Positions 34,949 to 43,786 of a stretch of 64,000 nucleotides of DNA are shown here, piece after piece; the first letter of the stretch is position 1, and each line of letters begins with the position of its first letter. The notes below the pieces were generated by a model, which searched no databases, was not told the DNA's origin, and saw nothing but the letters and a program-made list of their open reading frames with translations. Source of the stretch: Micromonospora endolithica (lineage in GTDB: Bacteria > Actinomycetota > Actinomycetes > Mycobacteriales > Micromonosporaceae); contig NZ_RBAK01000012.1 of assembly GCF_003626595.1 (NCBI RefSeq), positions 1-64,000 of the forward strand, read 5' to 3'. The position numbers and the translations under genes are program-made.

Positions 34949-35386
34949 GTGGTTCCGATGACGTTGAAGGTGCCGGTCCCGTCCGAGTACGTCTTCCCTG
35001 CCGGGGCGCTCTGCCTCGGCGTCTCGCCGCAGATCGACTTCGAGCGGCGCGGTGAGGCGGACAACCAGGCGCGGGACAAGGACACCGGCGAGCGAGTCTG
35101 GGTTGTCAGGGTGATGGACCTGGACCCGGAGGCCGGCAAGTTCGGTCGGTCGACCGAGGTGAAGGTCAAGGTGGTCGCGCCGCAGCAGCCGGTGCCGCCG
35201 CCGTCGACCGTGCCGGGCTACCCACCAGCGGTGGAGTTCGAGGGCCTGACCCTCACGCCGTACGTGGATTCGCAGCGGTGCAAGCCGGGCCGGACCTCGG
35301 GTGACTGCCGCTCCCGGATGGCGTACTCGCTGCGGGCGACCGCGCTTCGTCCGGCATCGGCTGTCCCCGGTTCGGTGGCGGCCTGA
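34949..35386 (+). CDS. SCO3933-like AICE regulatory protein
   Basis: 145 residues from the GTG at 34949, six bases after GGAGG; an ATG follows at 34958. The core, VPVPSEYVFPAGALCLGVSPQIDFERRG then ARDKDTGERVWVVRVMDLDPEAGKFGRSTEVKVKV, matches the small SCO3933-type proteins annotated as replication, integration and excision activators of AICEs. The C-terminal part (TLTPYVDSQRCKPGRTSGDCRSRMAYSLRA) has two cysteines. Under the control of operators 2 and 3. Confidence 0.8.
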   Translation: MVPMTLKVPVPSEYVFPAGALCLGVSPQIDFERRGEADNQARDKDTGERVWVVRVMDLDPEAGKFGRSTEVKVKVVAPQQPVPPPSTVPGYPPAVEFEGLTLTPYVDSQRCKPGRTSGDCRSRMAYSLRATALRPASAVPGSVAA

Positions 35387-35483
35387 CTGGTCGCTGTTTG
35401 ACGCGCGGGGCGGGTCGTTTCCCCGCCAAGAGTCCCGACCCGTCCCGCGCTCTCCCATCCCTCAGCTGTCGAAGGAGGGCGTG

Positions 35484-35777
35484 ATGCCCACCGTAGTTCC
35501 CCCTGCCCTGATCGTCCTCATACCCCTGCTCGTCGGCGCGGTCCTGCTGCTCACCCGCGCTCGCCTGGGCGGGCTGCGGCACGCCTACCGGGAGATGGAA
35601 GCCGCCCTGCGATCGGCGCTGCGACTGCCGCCGGCTTCCGGTCGGGTGTGCGCGATTCGCTGCCCGCACTGCTGCCGGTGGGTCAAGCCTCGCCGATTCG
35701 ACCTGCGGCGTATGTCGTGTCACTCGTGCATCGCCACCCTGGCCCGCCCGCACCGGGACGGTGACCTGTGCCTCTGA
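35484..35777 (+). CDS. small membrane protein with zinc-ribbon-like CxxC pairs
   Basis: 97 residues, ATG after GAAGGAGG. One N-terminal helix (ALIVLIPLLVGAVLLLT), an amphipathic part, then IRCPHCCRW and MSCHSCIATL, two CxxC pairs that could bind zinc. It overlaps the start of the FtsK-like gene by 10 bases. Probably part of the transfer operon. Confidence 0.7.
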   Translation: MPTVVPPALIVLIPLLVGAVLLLTRARLGGLRHAYREMEAALRSALRLPPASGRVCAIRCPHCCRWVKPRRFDLRRMSCHSCIATLARPHRDGDLCL

Positions 35778-36586
35778 TCAACATCATTCCGGGGGACAAG
35801 ATCCCCATGGCGCCGATGAACGTGCGTCTTCCGGCGTGGCGGGTTCCGGGTTGGCTACTGGTGTTCTGGTGGCTGGCCCGGGGCCTGTTCCGCCTCACGG
35901 TGCTCGCGGTCCGGTACTGGTGGCTCAGTGGCCCGGCCGTGCTCGCCCTGTGGATCCGGGCGGAGTTCGGCGGCCTGGTCCTGGCCGGCGTCGCCCTGGT
36001 CCTCGTGGCCGGTTGTGCTGGCTGGTGGCGGTGGCATCCGTCGTCGTGGCTGCGCTTCGGCTGGTACCCGCTCGTCAGCCGGGTCAGAGCGCTCTTCGTC
36101 TACCGGCGGCGGTGGGCGTCGGTCATGGCTACGTGTGGGTTGGCGACCGCGTTCGCCGGTGACCGTTACGTGCCCCAACTGCTGCGGGTGCGCAGTGACC
36201 GGTTCGGCGATGAGCTGACGGTGCGGTTGTTGCCGGGGCAGATCCCGGATGACTGGGGACAGGCCGCGGAACGTCTCGCCTACGCCTTCCGCCTCCGCAC
36301 CGGGCAGGCACGCTCGACGGCTCGTCCGGATCGAGTGGTGCTGCGGCTCGTGCGCCGCGACCCGCTGGCCGGCATCGTGGCGCCGCTGCCAGTGGCCGAG
36401 GTGCCCGACGTGGACGGACTCCCCCTCGGCGTCGACGAAAACGGGCAACCGTACCGGCTGCGGCTGGCCGGGTCGCATGTGCTGATCGCTGGCGCGACGG
36501 GTTCGGGCAAGGGGTCGGGTGGGCCGCGGCGAGCGCCTGGTCGCGTTCTTCGCGTGTCTGTACTTCGCGGCGCTGCGGCCGAGTGA
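35768..36586 (+). pseudogene. FtsK/SpoIIIE-type AICE transfer protein, truncated at Walker A
   Basis: About 250 residues of a TraSA/TraB-like translocase: two N-terminal transmembrane helices (PGWLLVFWWLARGLFRLTVL, GGLVLAGVALVLVAG), the linker, and GVDENGQPYRLRLAGSHVLIAGATGSGKGS, the start of the P-loop. Right after GKGS (about 36515) the frame changes to sequence that is, in another frame, the integrase. The motor domain and DNA-binding tail are missing; the last 24 codons of the open frame are foreign. The gene cannot drive conjugal transfer. Confidence 0.88.
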
Positions 36587-37127
36587 GGCGCTGGCGCTGC
36601 GTGAGCAGGACTGTCACCTTCCGGCGACCGGGTGGGGCCGGCTGACGCTGGTCGACAACCGGCCCCAGGCGGGCAAGCGGTGGACCGACAGCGGCGAGGT
36701 GCACGACCGGCGTGGGTTAAAGCACCGGGCGGTGGCGGAATCCCGCGTTGTGCCGGTCCCGCCGGAACTGGTGGGCATTCTGCGGCGGCACGTCGACCGG
36801 TTCGGCGTCGCCGAGGACGGCCGGCTGTTCCGCAGCAGTAAGGGCAACGTGGTGGCCGCGTCGACGTACTCGCGGGTCTGGAAGGCGGCGCGGAAGCTGG
36901 CGCTGACTCCGGTGCAGGTGGCGTCCCCGCTAGCCGGGCGCCCATACGACCTGCGGCACGCGGCGGTATCGCTCTGGCTGAACTGCGGGGTTCCGGCAAC
37001 TGACGTCGCCGCCCGCGCGGGTCACTCCGTCGACGTGCTGCTGAAGGTGTACGCCAAGTGCATCGACGGCCAAGAAGCCACGGTCAACCAGCGCATCGAG
37101 AACGCGTTGGATGGCCCGAGTGTGTAG
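36519..37127 (+). pseudogene. tyrosine recombinase (integrase), C-terminal catalytic part only
   Basis: About 202 codons: GERLVAFFACLYFAALRPSEALALRE (first active-site Arg), a long insert (WTDSGEVHDRRGLKHRAVAESR VVPVP), then YDLRHAAVSLWLNCGVPATDVAARAGHSVDVLLKVYAKCIDG, with the His-x-x-Arg-like and Tyr active-site blocks. The SAM-like core-binding and arm-binding N-terminus (normally about 200 residues) is missing. Its 5' end is joined in a different frame to the broken FtsK gene at about 36515-36525, so one deletion removed everything between. Confidence 0.88.
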
Positions 37128-37412
37128 TCTCGCCAGCAGCTCTACCAGTCCGGATGGAGCAGGTGGATGATTTCACCGATAGCTCCCCCTGACGATCAGC
37201 TCGGGCATCGTGCAACACCTCTCGGCTTGTCCTCGCCGACCCAGGCGGAACAGACCTCTGGCGGCCTGGTTGACCCTGGTTTGCTTTGGCTGATGGCCCG
37301 CTGGTGACCGCGATCGCCGGCATGAGCCGCCCATCACGCGTAGACACGCTGACCGCCGTCCGGCCCGCCGCACCTTTACCTGGACCTGCTCAGAGGTCTC
37401 TCGAGCACGCTC

Positions 37413-39509
37413 TTAGCCCGTTGCGTCGTCGATCAGTCCATAGGGCGGCTGATCCACCCGTCGCGAGAAGCGCAGGATCACGTCGTCGTCCGCTTCAGGC
37501 GGTGGTGCGTTGTCGGCAAGGACGATTTGCGCTCCGGCGCCTGGGCCTGCGAGCCAGGTGTGCAGGTGCTTGTAGAAGTCCGCGATGGTGACCGTGTCTG
37601 CGAATTCGGCGTCGCGCTCGCCGGTCTGGCCGAGGTTCTTCTGTGGGCTGTCCAGGAACAGGAAGCCTGGGTGAGCGGCGCCAGTTTCCCACGCGACTTC
37701 GAAGATGGCGAGCTCCCAGGCCAGGGAGATTAGTGTGCGTCCGCCCGACGAGGCATCTGTATACCTGAGGTTTCGCATGAAGGGCGTCAGCTCTTCATTG
37801 AGATAGGCGTCGCCGAACTTCGGGTACTTCCACGCCTCAAGGATGGCGGCGAACCGGTCGCTGATGCGGCGCACGATGGCAGCGCGGTCGGTGCGCTCGT
37901 TGGTGGCTGTCGCCAGTTCCTCGCGCAGCGCCTTGATCGCGGTTTCCTGGCGGCTGACATCGCCGGCCCGCCGTTCGAGGCTGCTGATCATCTGCAGCCC
38001 GGTCTGTGCCCGCTGCACTACCGCGGCGGCCTCTTGTCGTCGCCGGGACAGCGCATCTCTTTCCGCGAGGAAGGGGCTGATTGCCCGGGTCGTCGCGTTG
38101 TCGACCTCTGCAGCGGCGCGAGCTTCAGCATCGCGCGTCGTCGAGGCATTCTCCTTCAGCGCCCTCACCTCTGCGTCGAGGTCATCGACGAAGCGGGTGA
38201 GCTCAGTCAGGCGCTTCTTCGTGGCTCGTAGTTCGGTACTGACGTCGAAGACCGGCTCGGGTGGCTCCCCTCGGTGCCCGTTCAGTCCTTCATGGTCATG
38301 TTGCTGTGACGCACCGTTCGCGTCTGGCTGGTCGGCCAGCACGCGTCCAGGCGCAGCTTCGCCCAGGGTAAGGCCGGCCATTCCGGCGGCGACGGGGTTC
38401 TTGCACAGCCCACAGGATCCGTCCTCGATCTCTACCGTTCGTCCGAGGGGGGCGAGACACGCAGGGCAGACGCGGACGCGTAGAGGGTCGAACAGTTGAT
38501 GCGCCTCGCCCAGCATGGTCAACTTGGCGACGTCGTCCGCATACTGGGCACGCAGGGGAATCATGCGGCGCAGTTGGGTTTCGCGGTCCCGTACGAGGGC
38601 GGCAGCGCGCCGCGCCGCGGCTGCCGCCGCCTGGTGCCTGGTGCGTAGTTCCTCTGCGAAGTCGGTGGCGGCAGCGGCGCGCTGGTCGAGTACTTCGAGT
38701 GCCCGTTCCACGGCCCTTTGGTCATCGCCAGCGCGGTCGAGGGCCATCTCAAGTTCCATGCGACTGCCGAGTCGCTGTTCCTCAACGATCTGCTGGGCGG
38801 CTTCGTAGGTCGCCCTGGATCGTGCGAGGCGTGTCTCGAGTTCCTTGACGCGCCGTCCGAGGTCAGCTGCCCGGTCGTCATGGACGTCGAACACAACGTC
38901 GACCACTTGGCGCAGCTTGATTTTCTTCATGACGTGGTTCTCGAACAACAGATTTTTGCTGGCCACCTGCTCATTGGGCAGGAAGCAGAGCCACATGAGA
39001 TCTCGGAAGCTAAGCGGATCGGTCCCCGAGTTGTCCTGTGTCGGGGCCTCGCGTAGCAGGACGCCTTCAAGGCCGCAGTGCGCGAGAAGGAGGCTGGACA
39101 AACTGTCCGGATTGCCGGCTGGCCTTATCGGGCGCCGCTCGGTCGGGGGGCCACCGCCGTCGTCGAGGCGGCCGGGGCGCACGAGGGCATGGCTGGACGG
39201 TTCGCCGACGCTGCGCTCTATGAGATGCGGGATGCCCGAGAGCGCAACCTCGATCGTTGCGGCTGTGACCTTGCTGATCACCTCGGGGTGGCGGGGGTGT
39301 TCGCTGGCACCGAGGCAGTAGTCGATGAACTCCAGTACAGCCGTCTTGCCGGTGCTGATGGCACCTGCAATGACGGAGAGGGAGCGTGGCTCATTCGTCT
39401 GTTCGTCGACGAAGTTGACGTCATAGTGGCGGTCGGTGCCATGCAGACGGAGTCGGCGGATGCGGACACCACGTGCGCTGCGGGCAGGTGCCGGCGCTTC
39501 GGCTGTCAT
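37413..39509 (-). CDS. SMC/RecN-like ATPase of an ABC-3C-type defence operon
   Basis: 698 residues. Walker A GAISTGKTA (49-57) near the N-terminus, a coiled coil (about 210-320), a zinc ribbon CPAC...CGLC (Cys348, 351, 366, 369), a second coiled coil (about 425-545), then the ABC-type signature SSGGRT (587-592) and Walker B FLFLDSPQKN (616-625). This split-ATPase-plus-coiled-coil layout, with the GKT-x-x-x-E-x-I-D-Y-C-L-G segment, is typical of the ATPase of ABC three-component (ABC-3C) conflict systems. Third gene of an operon with four-base overlaps. It would sense invading DNA or a phage signal; that is inference from the family. Confidence 0.8.
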   Translation of the reverse strand: MTAEAPAPARSARGVRIRRLRLHGTDRHYDVNFVDEQTNEPRSLSVIAGAISTGKTAVLEFIDYCLGASEHPRHPEVISKVTAATIEVALSGIPHLIERSVGEPSSHALVRPGRLDDGGGPPTERRPIRPAGNPDSLSSLLLAHCGLEGVLLREAPTQDNSGTDPLSFRDLMWLCFLPNEQVASKNLLFENHVMKKIKLRQVVDVVFDVHDDRAADLGRRVKELETRLARSRATYEAAQQIVEEQRLGSRMELEMALDRAGDDQRAVERALEVLDQRAAAATDFAEELRTRHQAAAAAARRAAALVRDRETQLRRMIPLRAQYADDVAKLTMLGEAHQLFDPLRVRVCPACLAPLGRTVEIEDGSCGLCKNPVAAGMAGLTLGEAAPGRVLADQPDANGASQQHDHEGLNGHRGEPPEPVFDVSTELRATKKRLTELTRFVDDLDAEVRALKENASTTRDAEARAAAEVDNATTRAISPFLAERDALSRRRQEAAAVVQRAQTGLQMISSLERRAGDVSRQETAIKALREELATATNERTDRAAIVRRISDRFAAILEAWKYPKFGDAYLNEELTPFMRNLRYTDASSGGRTLISLAWELAIFEVAWETGAAHPGFLFLDSPQKNLGQTGERDAEFADTVTIADFYKHLHTWLAGPGAGAQIVLADNAPPPEADDDVILRFSRRVDQPPYGLIDDATG

Positions 39510-40135
39510 GACGTGGGTCCCGTCGCAGAACTGCCGACCGTGTCATCGTCTGCTTCTTGGCCGGTCGGCTCGGTGAACAGGTCGGCAAGATCGATGCCGG
39601 TAGGAGATATCGGGAGCCGGGTCCAGTCGGTGATGCATTCCCGCAGGCGGCTATCGCTGACCTTGCGAAGTCGGTTCATGACGATGTTGGCCGCAAGGGT
39701 GTAGGAGTGTGCGTACATTGCGGTGAACCGAGAGGTCAGCTCGTGGCCGGCCGATGTGAGCCGGTACAGGACGTGCCCGCGTACCGCCGTCGTCGCTAGG
39801 TCGTAGGCAAGGAGCAGGGCGAGGTCGTGTTGCAGGCGCTCGCGCCTAGTGGCAAAGCGCTGCGCGGGGCTGGCGTACGACAGTGCCCGGTCGTCGAAGC
39901 CGGCCATCAGAAGCTCCAGCCGGTCGGGATCATCCTCGGCCGATGCCATGAGCAGCGGATTTGCGGCGATGAAGTCGTAGACCCCGAGGCGTTCAAGGGG
40001 CACACCGTCCGGATGGAACTGCGCTGCAGCGTCGAGGAGTAGCACCAGTTGCGCAAGGCGGAAGACGGTGTCGTGCTCGGGCACGACGACCGGTGTGTGA
40101 GGGGCAGCGTGGTAGACGCCGGCTCCGGTTGTCAT
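39506..40135 (-). CDS. ABC-3C middle component
   Basis: 209 residues. A mostly helical protein (RLAQLVLLLDAAAQF, LYDLATTAVRGHVLYRLTSAG, ELTSRFTAMYAHSYTLAANIV MNRLRKVSDSRLRECI), with a winged-helix-like middle. In ABC-3C systems a small protein of this size links the nuclease or other effector to the ATPase. Its ATG overlaps the upstream stop by four bases and its stop overlaps the ATPase start by four bases, so the three are translated as one unit. Family call depends mainly on this position. Confidence 0.7.
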   Translation of the reverse strand: MTTGAGVYHAAPHTPVVVPEHDTVFRLAQLVLLLDAAAQFHPDGVPLERLGVYDFIAANPLLMASAEDDPDRLELLMAGFDDRALSYASPAQRFATRRERLQHDLALLLAYDLATTAVRGHVLYRLTSAGHELTSRFTAMYAHSYTLAANIVMNRLRKVSDSRLRECITDWTRLPISPTGIDLADLFTEPTGQEADDDTVGSSATGPTS

Positions 40136-41187
40136 GGCCTGTTACCGCTCGGCTGGGCCGCATCGGCCGCTCTCGGCAAGGGAATCGGTGCGGCCGGTGA
40201 CTTCCCCCGGTGGTCTACTGCGATATCTTCCCAGTGCGGTACCCATCCCGCACGGCTGTCCTCGACGATGCGGTGCACCATGCCGCACTTGTGCACTGGG
40301 GTAGCCCGCAGCGACGACGGCCAAGAGACGTCCATGTCGCGGACTTCTTTCATAACGGCTGCGTGCAGGCCGGGCAGAGTCGAGCCCGTCGGGTGCCGTT
40401 CGGACACTTCGTTGAAGCCAGCTTCCCAGATGCCGTGAACCGTGGCATCCGCCTCCACCAGGGCGGCGATCTCACTGGGTACGTCCTTGTCGACGATCTC
40501 TCGCGCCAGCAGCTCGGCGTTAAAGAACTGGAGTTTGGCGGAGGTGACCTGACGGTGCCCGGCCTCTCGAAGCTGCCTGACGAACAGGGTCGTGTCCAGC
40601 GAGGCTGCGGCATCGGCGGTCACCGGCAGCACCGGCGGCCCGGCCACGACAGCTGCGGGGGCGGCGGAATGGTACGGGTCGTAGTAGGTACGACGTACGT
40701 CAGCGCTATCCGGGGAGATGAGACGCCTGCGCAGCTCCACCTCATTCCACAGTTCGATCCTCACACCGGTTTCGCGCTGCTTGCGCTGCTTCCAACCGGT
40801 CCACCACTTGTCCGTAGGCGCGTCCATGCTCGACGGAACGCAGAGGACCCACTGGCGTACGTGGTGGCCGTGCTCCTTAGCCGCCTTCAATGCGGATGTG
40901 AAGGATTCACGGATCTGTGCCTGGTGTGACTCTGTGACGAGGGGCATAAAGTACTTCGCCTGCCAGATGACGACCGCGCCAGCCAGGTCACCAACGAGAA
41001 CGTCGATGGCCCAGTCGCCGGGATTCGCGGCGATCAGGCGCGCGCCTGGATGTGTGGCGCGGACCAGCATGGCGAGCATCTGTTCGAAGTCATCGCGGGC
41101 ACCGGCTGAGTTGCCTGTTCGTACCTCGTGTGCACGGAAGTTGATCGGGGGCTCACCCGTAGCCAGAATCGGCCCAGCAGTCAGCAT
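40132..41187 (-). CDS. ABC-3C effector: Mrr-like restriction nuclease
   Basis: 351 residues from the ATG at 41187, preceded by GGAGGGGGG; the frame is open 63 codons further. A PD-(D/E)XK core is visible near the start: helical Glu35 (DDFEQML), Asp62 in GDWAIDVLVGD and Gln76-x-Lys78 in VVIWQAKYF, the Mrr-like D...QxK arrangement. The C-terminal half (from about 200) is a helical region with ELLAREIVDKDVPSEIAALVEAD and HGIWEAGFNEVSERHPT, which may contact the middle component. First gene of the operon. Confidence 0.75.
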   Translation of the reverse strand: MLTAGPILATGEPPINFRAHEVRTGNSAGARDDFEQMLAMLVRATHPGARLIAANPGDWAIDVLVGDLAGAVVIWQAKYFMPLVTESHQAQIRESFTSALKAAKEHGHHVRQWVLCVPSSMDAPTDKWWTGWKQRKQRETGVRIELWNEVELRRRLISPDSADVRRTYYDPYHSAAPAAVVAGPPVLPVTADAAASLDTTLFVRQLREAGHRQVTSAKLQFFNAELLAREIVDKDVPSEIAALVEADATVHGIWEAGFNEVSERHPTGSTLPGLHAAVMKEVRDMDVSWPSSLRATPVHKCGMVHRIVEDSRAGWVPHWEDIAVDHRGKSPAAPIPLPRAADAAQPSGNRP

Positions 41188-41625
41188 CCCGCCCCCCTCC
41201 GCGCAGCCTGGCGCAAGCATCCCAAACGATGTCACGGAAGGCAATGCAAGGGTTACTCGAGCGGTGGATGCAGCGGGTGTGCCCTCGCCCTTCTCGGGCT
41301 GACTGGCTGCAGCAATGGCGTGTGCGCGGGAGCCAGCCTTGACACCGACAGGCGGCCTCCCCGCCGGCTGGACCACCGGACGGGAGGCAGGAAGCGGTCA
41401 GCCCGTGAATCGAAGACGCGTTGGACAGCTGCGGCGACTAGGCGCGCCGACAGCCCCTACCAACCCGGATCTTGCGCCGCACAGCTAGCGCGACCCGGGA
41501 AAACTCCCCCAAGATCAGTCCGTGAATAGTCCGTGGACAGCGACAAGTAGCGACATCAGGCGACACACCACTGCATAGAGCAACGCATCAACGGGGGTGC
41601 AAACTCCCTGGCCAGTAGGTGTTTC
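41188..41625. other. non-coding right end of the element
   Basis: 438 bases with no supported gene. It contains the right arm-type site (41510-41535) and probably the promoter of the three-gene defence operon. An AT-richer stretch follows to the attachment repeat. Confidence 0.6.
41510..41535 (+). promoter_or_regulatory. right arm-type recombinase site candidate
   Basis: Matches 22736-22761 at 25 of 26 positions (one A/G change), same strand, 90 bases inside the right attachment repeat. Same pair of GTCCGTG units. Confidence 0.65.
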
Positions 41626-41682
41626 GGCTGATCTTCGAGGTGCCCCCGGCAGGATTCGAACCTGCGACACACGGTTTAGGAA
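41626..41682. repeat. right attachment repeat (attR), 57 bp
   Basis: Identical to 22609-22665. It overlaps the 3' 42 bases of the tRNA-Arg gene and 15 bases beyond its end, so integration restores an intact tRNA on this side. Confidence 0.93.
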
Positions 41683-41713
41683 ACCGATGCTCTATCCCCT
41701 GAGCTACGAGGGC
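41641..41713 (-). tRNA. tRNA-Arg (anticodon CCT)
   Basis: Full cloverleaf on the minus strand, 73 bases without CCA. Acceptor GCCCTCG pairs with CGGGGGC; D arm GCTC/GAGC; anticodon loop TTCCTAA gives CCT; T arm GCAGG-TTCGAAT-CCTGC; discriminator A. CCA is not encoded (next bases CCT). The 27-43 pair of the anticodon stem is T-T. It reads AGG codons and is the integration target of the element. Confidence 0.95.
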
Positions 41714-41913
41714 GCGAGGGCCTAGTCTAGCGACCTGGGGGTTCACCTGGGGTGGCAGGGAGTGGCCCATGCTCACCCACGTTCCCCGAACCGCCGTTCG
41801 CCCAGCCCAGGACCACACCCGGAGCACACGAACCCCGGTTTGCGACCGGCGGTCGGCCGGGGTGACCCGCGTTGACACCGGTTCGCCCGGGTTGGCATCC
41901 GCTGGAGGAGTCT

Positions 41914-43119
41914 CTACGCGAGTTCGCATGACGCCACCTCTGCTGATCTTGGTTCTTTGGGCTGGTAGGGGGTCTTGTCGCGGATGCAGGCCCAGAGGAC
42001 GTTGAGGCGTTGTCTGGACAGGGCGGCGGTGGCTTGGCGGTGGGTCTTTCCTTCGGCTCGTTTCTTGTCGTAGTAGGCGCGTGATCGTGGGCAGTGGGTC
42101 AGGGCGGTGAAGCTGGACATGCTGAACACCCGGCGCAGACCCCGGTGGTAGCGGTGAGGCCGGACCTGGTGACCCTTTCGGCGGCCGGAGTCGCGGGAGA
42201 TCGGGGCGAGGCCGGCGTGCGCGGCGAGCGCTGCGGGGCTGGCGTAGGTGGTGAGGGTGCCGGCGTGGGCGAGGAACTCGGCGGCGAGGGTGGTGCCGAT
42301 GCCGGGCAGGCTGGTGACGATCTCCCCCAGCTCGTGCTCGGCGACAACCGCGGCGATGGTTTCTTCGATGGCGGTGATGCGACCGTTGACCGCTTCCAGG
42401 TCGGTGGCCATCTGCGCCAGGATCCCGGCCGCGGTGGTCTCCCCCGCGACGGCGACGGTCTGCGTCCGGACGGCGGTGAGGACCTTGGCGGTGAGTGCCT
42501 TGGCGGCCCGGACGCCGTGCTGGCGCAGGTAGGCCAGGATGCGGGCTTCACCGGCGCGGCGCAGCCCGGCGGGAGTCTGCCACTGCGCGAGGAGCCTCAG
42601 GGCGCCCTTGCTGCGCAGGTTGAGTGTCTTCTCCAGGGCAGGGCTGATCATGGTCAGCAGGTCCTGGACGCGGGCGGTGATGCGGACCCGGTCGGCGACC
42701 AGGTCCAGGCGGCGGGAGACGAGCAGCTTCAGCTGCTGCTGCACCCCGTCCGCGAGGGTGAGGGTCGGTAGGTCGCCGCGCATGCGCAGGGTCTGGGCGA
42801 TGACGTACGCGTCGTGAGCGTCGGTCTTGCGTTCGCCGTGGAACGCCTCCGCCATCCGCGAGCTGACGGTGCCGCTGACGTAGCGCACGTCCGCGCCCCG
42901 GTCGAACAGGACCGCCAGCAGCAGCGAGGCAGGTCCACCCCGCAGGTCGACGGCCCAGCGGATCGGCTTACGGCGCTTACCGAGCCGTCCGGCGATGCCG
43001 GAGATGGCCTGCTGGTCGTTGGGGATCTTCTCGGACAGAACGACGGTGCCGTCGTCGTCGATAACGCACAGGTGGTGGTGGGTCTTGCCGACGTCGACGC
43101 CGGCCCACAGGCTGCCCAT
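41914..43119 (-). CDS. IS110 family transposase
   Basis: 401 residues. The RuvC-like N-terminal domain has the catalytic acidic residues in WAGVDVGKTHHHLCVID, WAVDLRGG and GERKTDAHDAYVIA; the C-terminal transposase_20 domain has LPGIGTTLAAEFLAHAG, with the serine-type region in YASPAALAAHAGLAPISRDSG. The reading frame is intact. IS110 recombinases are guided by a structured RNA from the non-coding end. The outer ends of this element were not delimited; no inverted repeats are expected. Confidence 0.93.
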   Translation of the reverse strand: MGSLWAGVDVGKTHHHLCVIDDDGTVVLSEKIPNDQQAISGIAGRLGKRRKPIRWAVDLRGGPASLLLAVLFDRGADVRYVSGTVSSRMAEAFHGERKTDAHDAYVIAQTLRMRGDLPTLTLADGVQQQLKLLVSRRLDLVADRVRITARVQDLLTMISPALEKTLNLRSKGALRLLAQWQTPAGLRRAGEARILAYLRQHGVRAAKALTAKVLTAVRTQTVAVAGETTAAGILAQMATDLEAVNGRITAIEETIAAVVAEHELGEIVTSLPGIGTTLAAEFLAHAGTLTTYASPAALAAHAGLAPISRDSGRRKGHQVRPHRYHRGLRRVFSMSSFTALTHCPRSRAYYDKKRAEGKTHRQATAALSRQRLNVLWACIRDKTPYQPKEPRSAEVASCELA

Positions 43120-43124
43120 CGGGC

Positions 43125-43200
43125 ATCACCCTCTTCGGTTGTCTGGTCAAGGGGCGTGGACCCGCCGCGGTTCAGTAGCCACAACTTCGGAAAGGGTGAT
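43125..43200 (-). promoter_or_regulatory. hairpin sequestering the transposase ribosome binding site
   Basis: On the minus strand ATCACCCT (43200-43193) can pair exactly with AGGGTGAT (43132-43125), which contains the ribosome binding site six bases before the transposase ATG. The loop is 60 bases. Such pairing would lower translation of the transposase. Confidence 0.5.
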
Positions 43201-43786
43201 CGGTCGCAAGTCTCCATCCAGTGCTGATACAGCGGTCATCAGCGAGGGCCGGGGCGTCCTACTCCAAGCTGGCCATGACATCGGCAGCACACACCCAGAC
43301 AGTCACCCGACCCTCCGGGTCCACCCCGCCAAACGACACGCTTCGATGTCCGGTTGCGGGTGCCGGCGGAACCCCTGGAGTCTGCTGCGGTCGGCATCGG
43401 CTTTCTGGGCGGCTCCGGTACGCCGCAGCCCCTCAGGTCCTTCCCGCAAATTGCGGCACCGGTCTCCGGGCGGCGAGTCGCGCGTCAGCTGTCGAGGCCG
43501 CACGGAAAAGAGAACGCCGACACGGGCGTACGGCGTGATCGGGCCGGCGGTTGACATGCGGGTCCGTAGACGCCGGCGCCTCTCGGGGGACGATCGCCCT
43601 GCGGCCAGGGTGGAGCGGCGCCCGGCCCGGCTCCGGTCGAGGACCACCCACTACACGTGCAGGTGGCCTGATCGACGGCACGCCGCAGTACTTGCGCCTG
43701 GGCCTGAGCCGGATGACCGCGGATGGCGCCGCGGTCACCCGGTCGTCGTCAGAGCGCTGCGGGTCGATGGCCGGGCGGGCGTCGGC
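43201..43786. other. non-coding stretch upstream of the IS110 gene
   Basis: 586 bases without a supported gene. It should include one IS110 end. No inverted repeat or recognisable remnant was found apart from the hairpin just to its left. Confidence 0.5.

Larger units (their letters stand above)
22609..41682. mobile_element. 19-kb integrated element (AICE-type, decayed) in tRNA-Arg(CCT)
   Basis: Perfect 57-bp direct repeats at 22609-22665 and 41626-41682 bound it. The right copy is the 3' part of an intact tRNA-Arg gene. Inside are an FtsK-like transfer gene and a tyrosine recombinase (both truncated and joined), a GntR-type regulator, a SCO3933-like regulator, an HTH/TPR regulator and other small AICE proteins, plus two defence loci. 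No replication gene, excisionase or complete transfer gene is visible, so it is probably immobile by itself. Confidence 0.9.
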
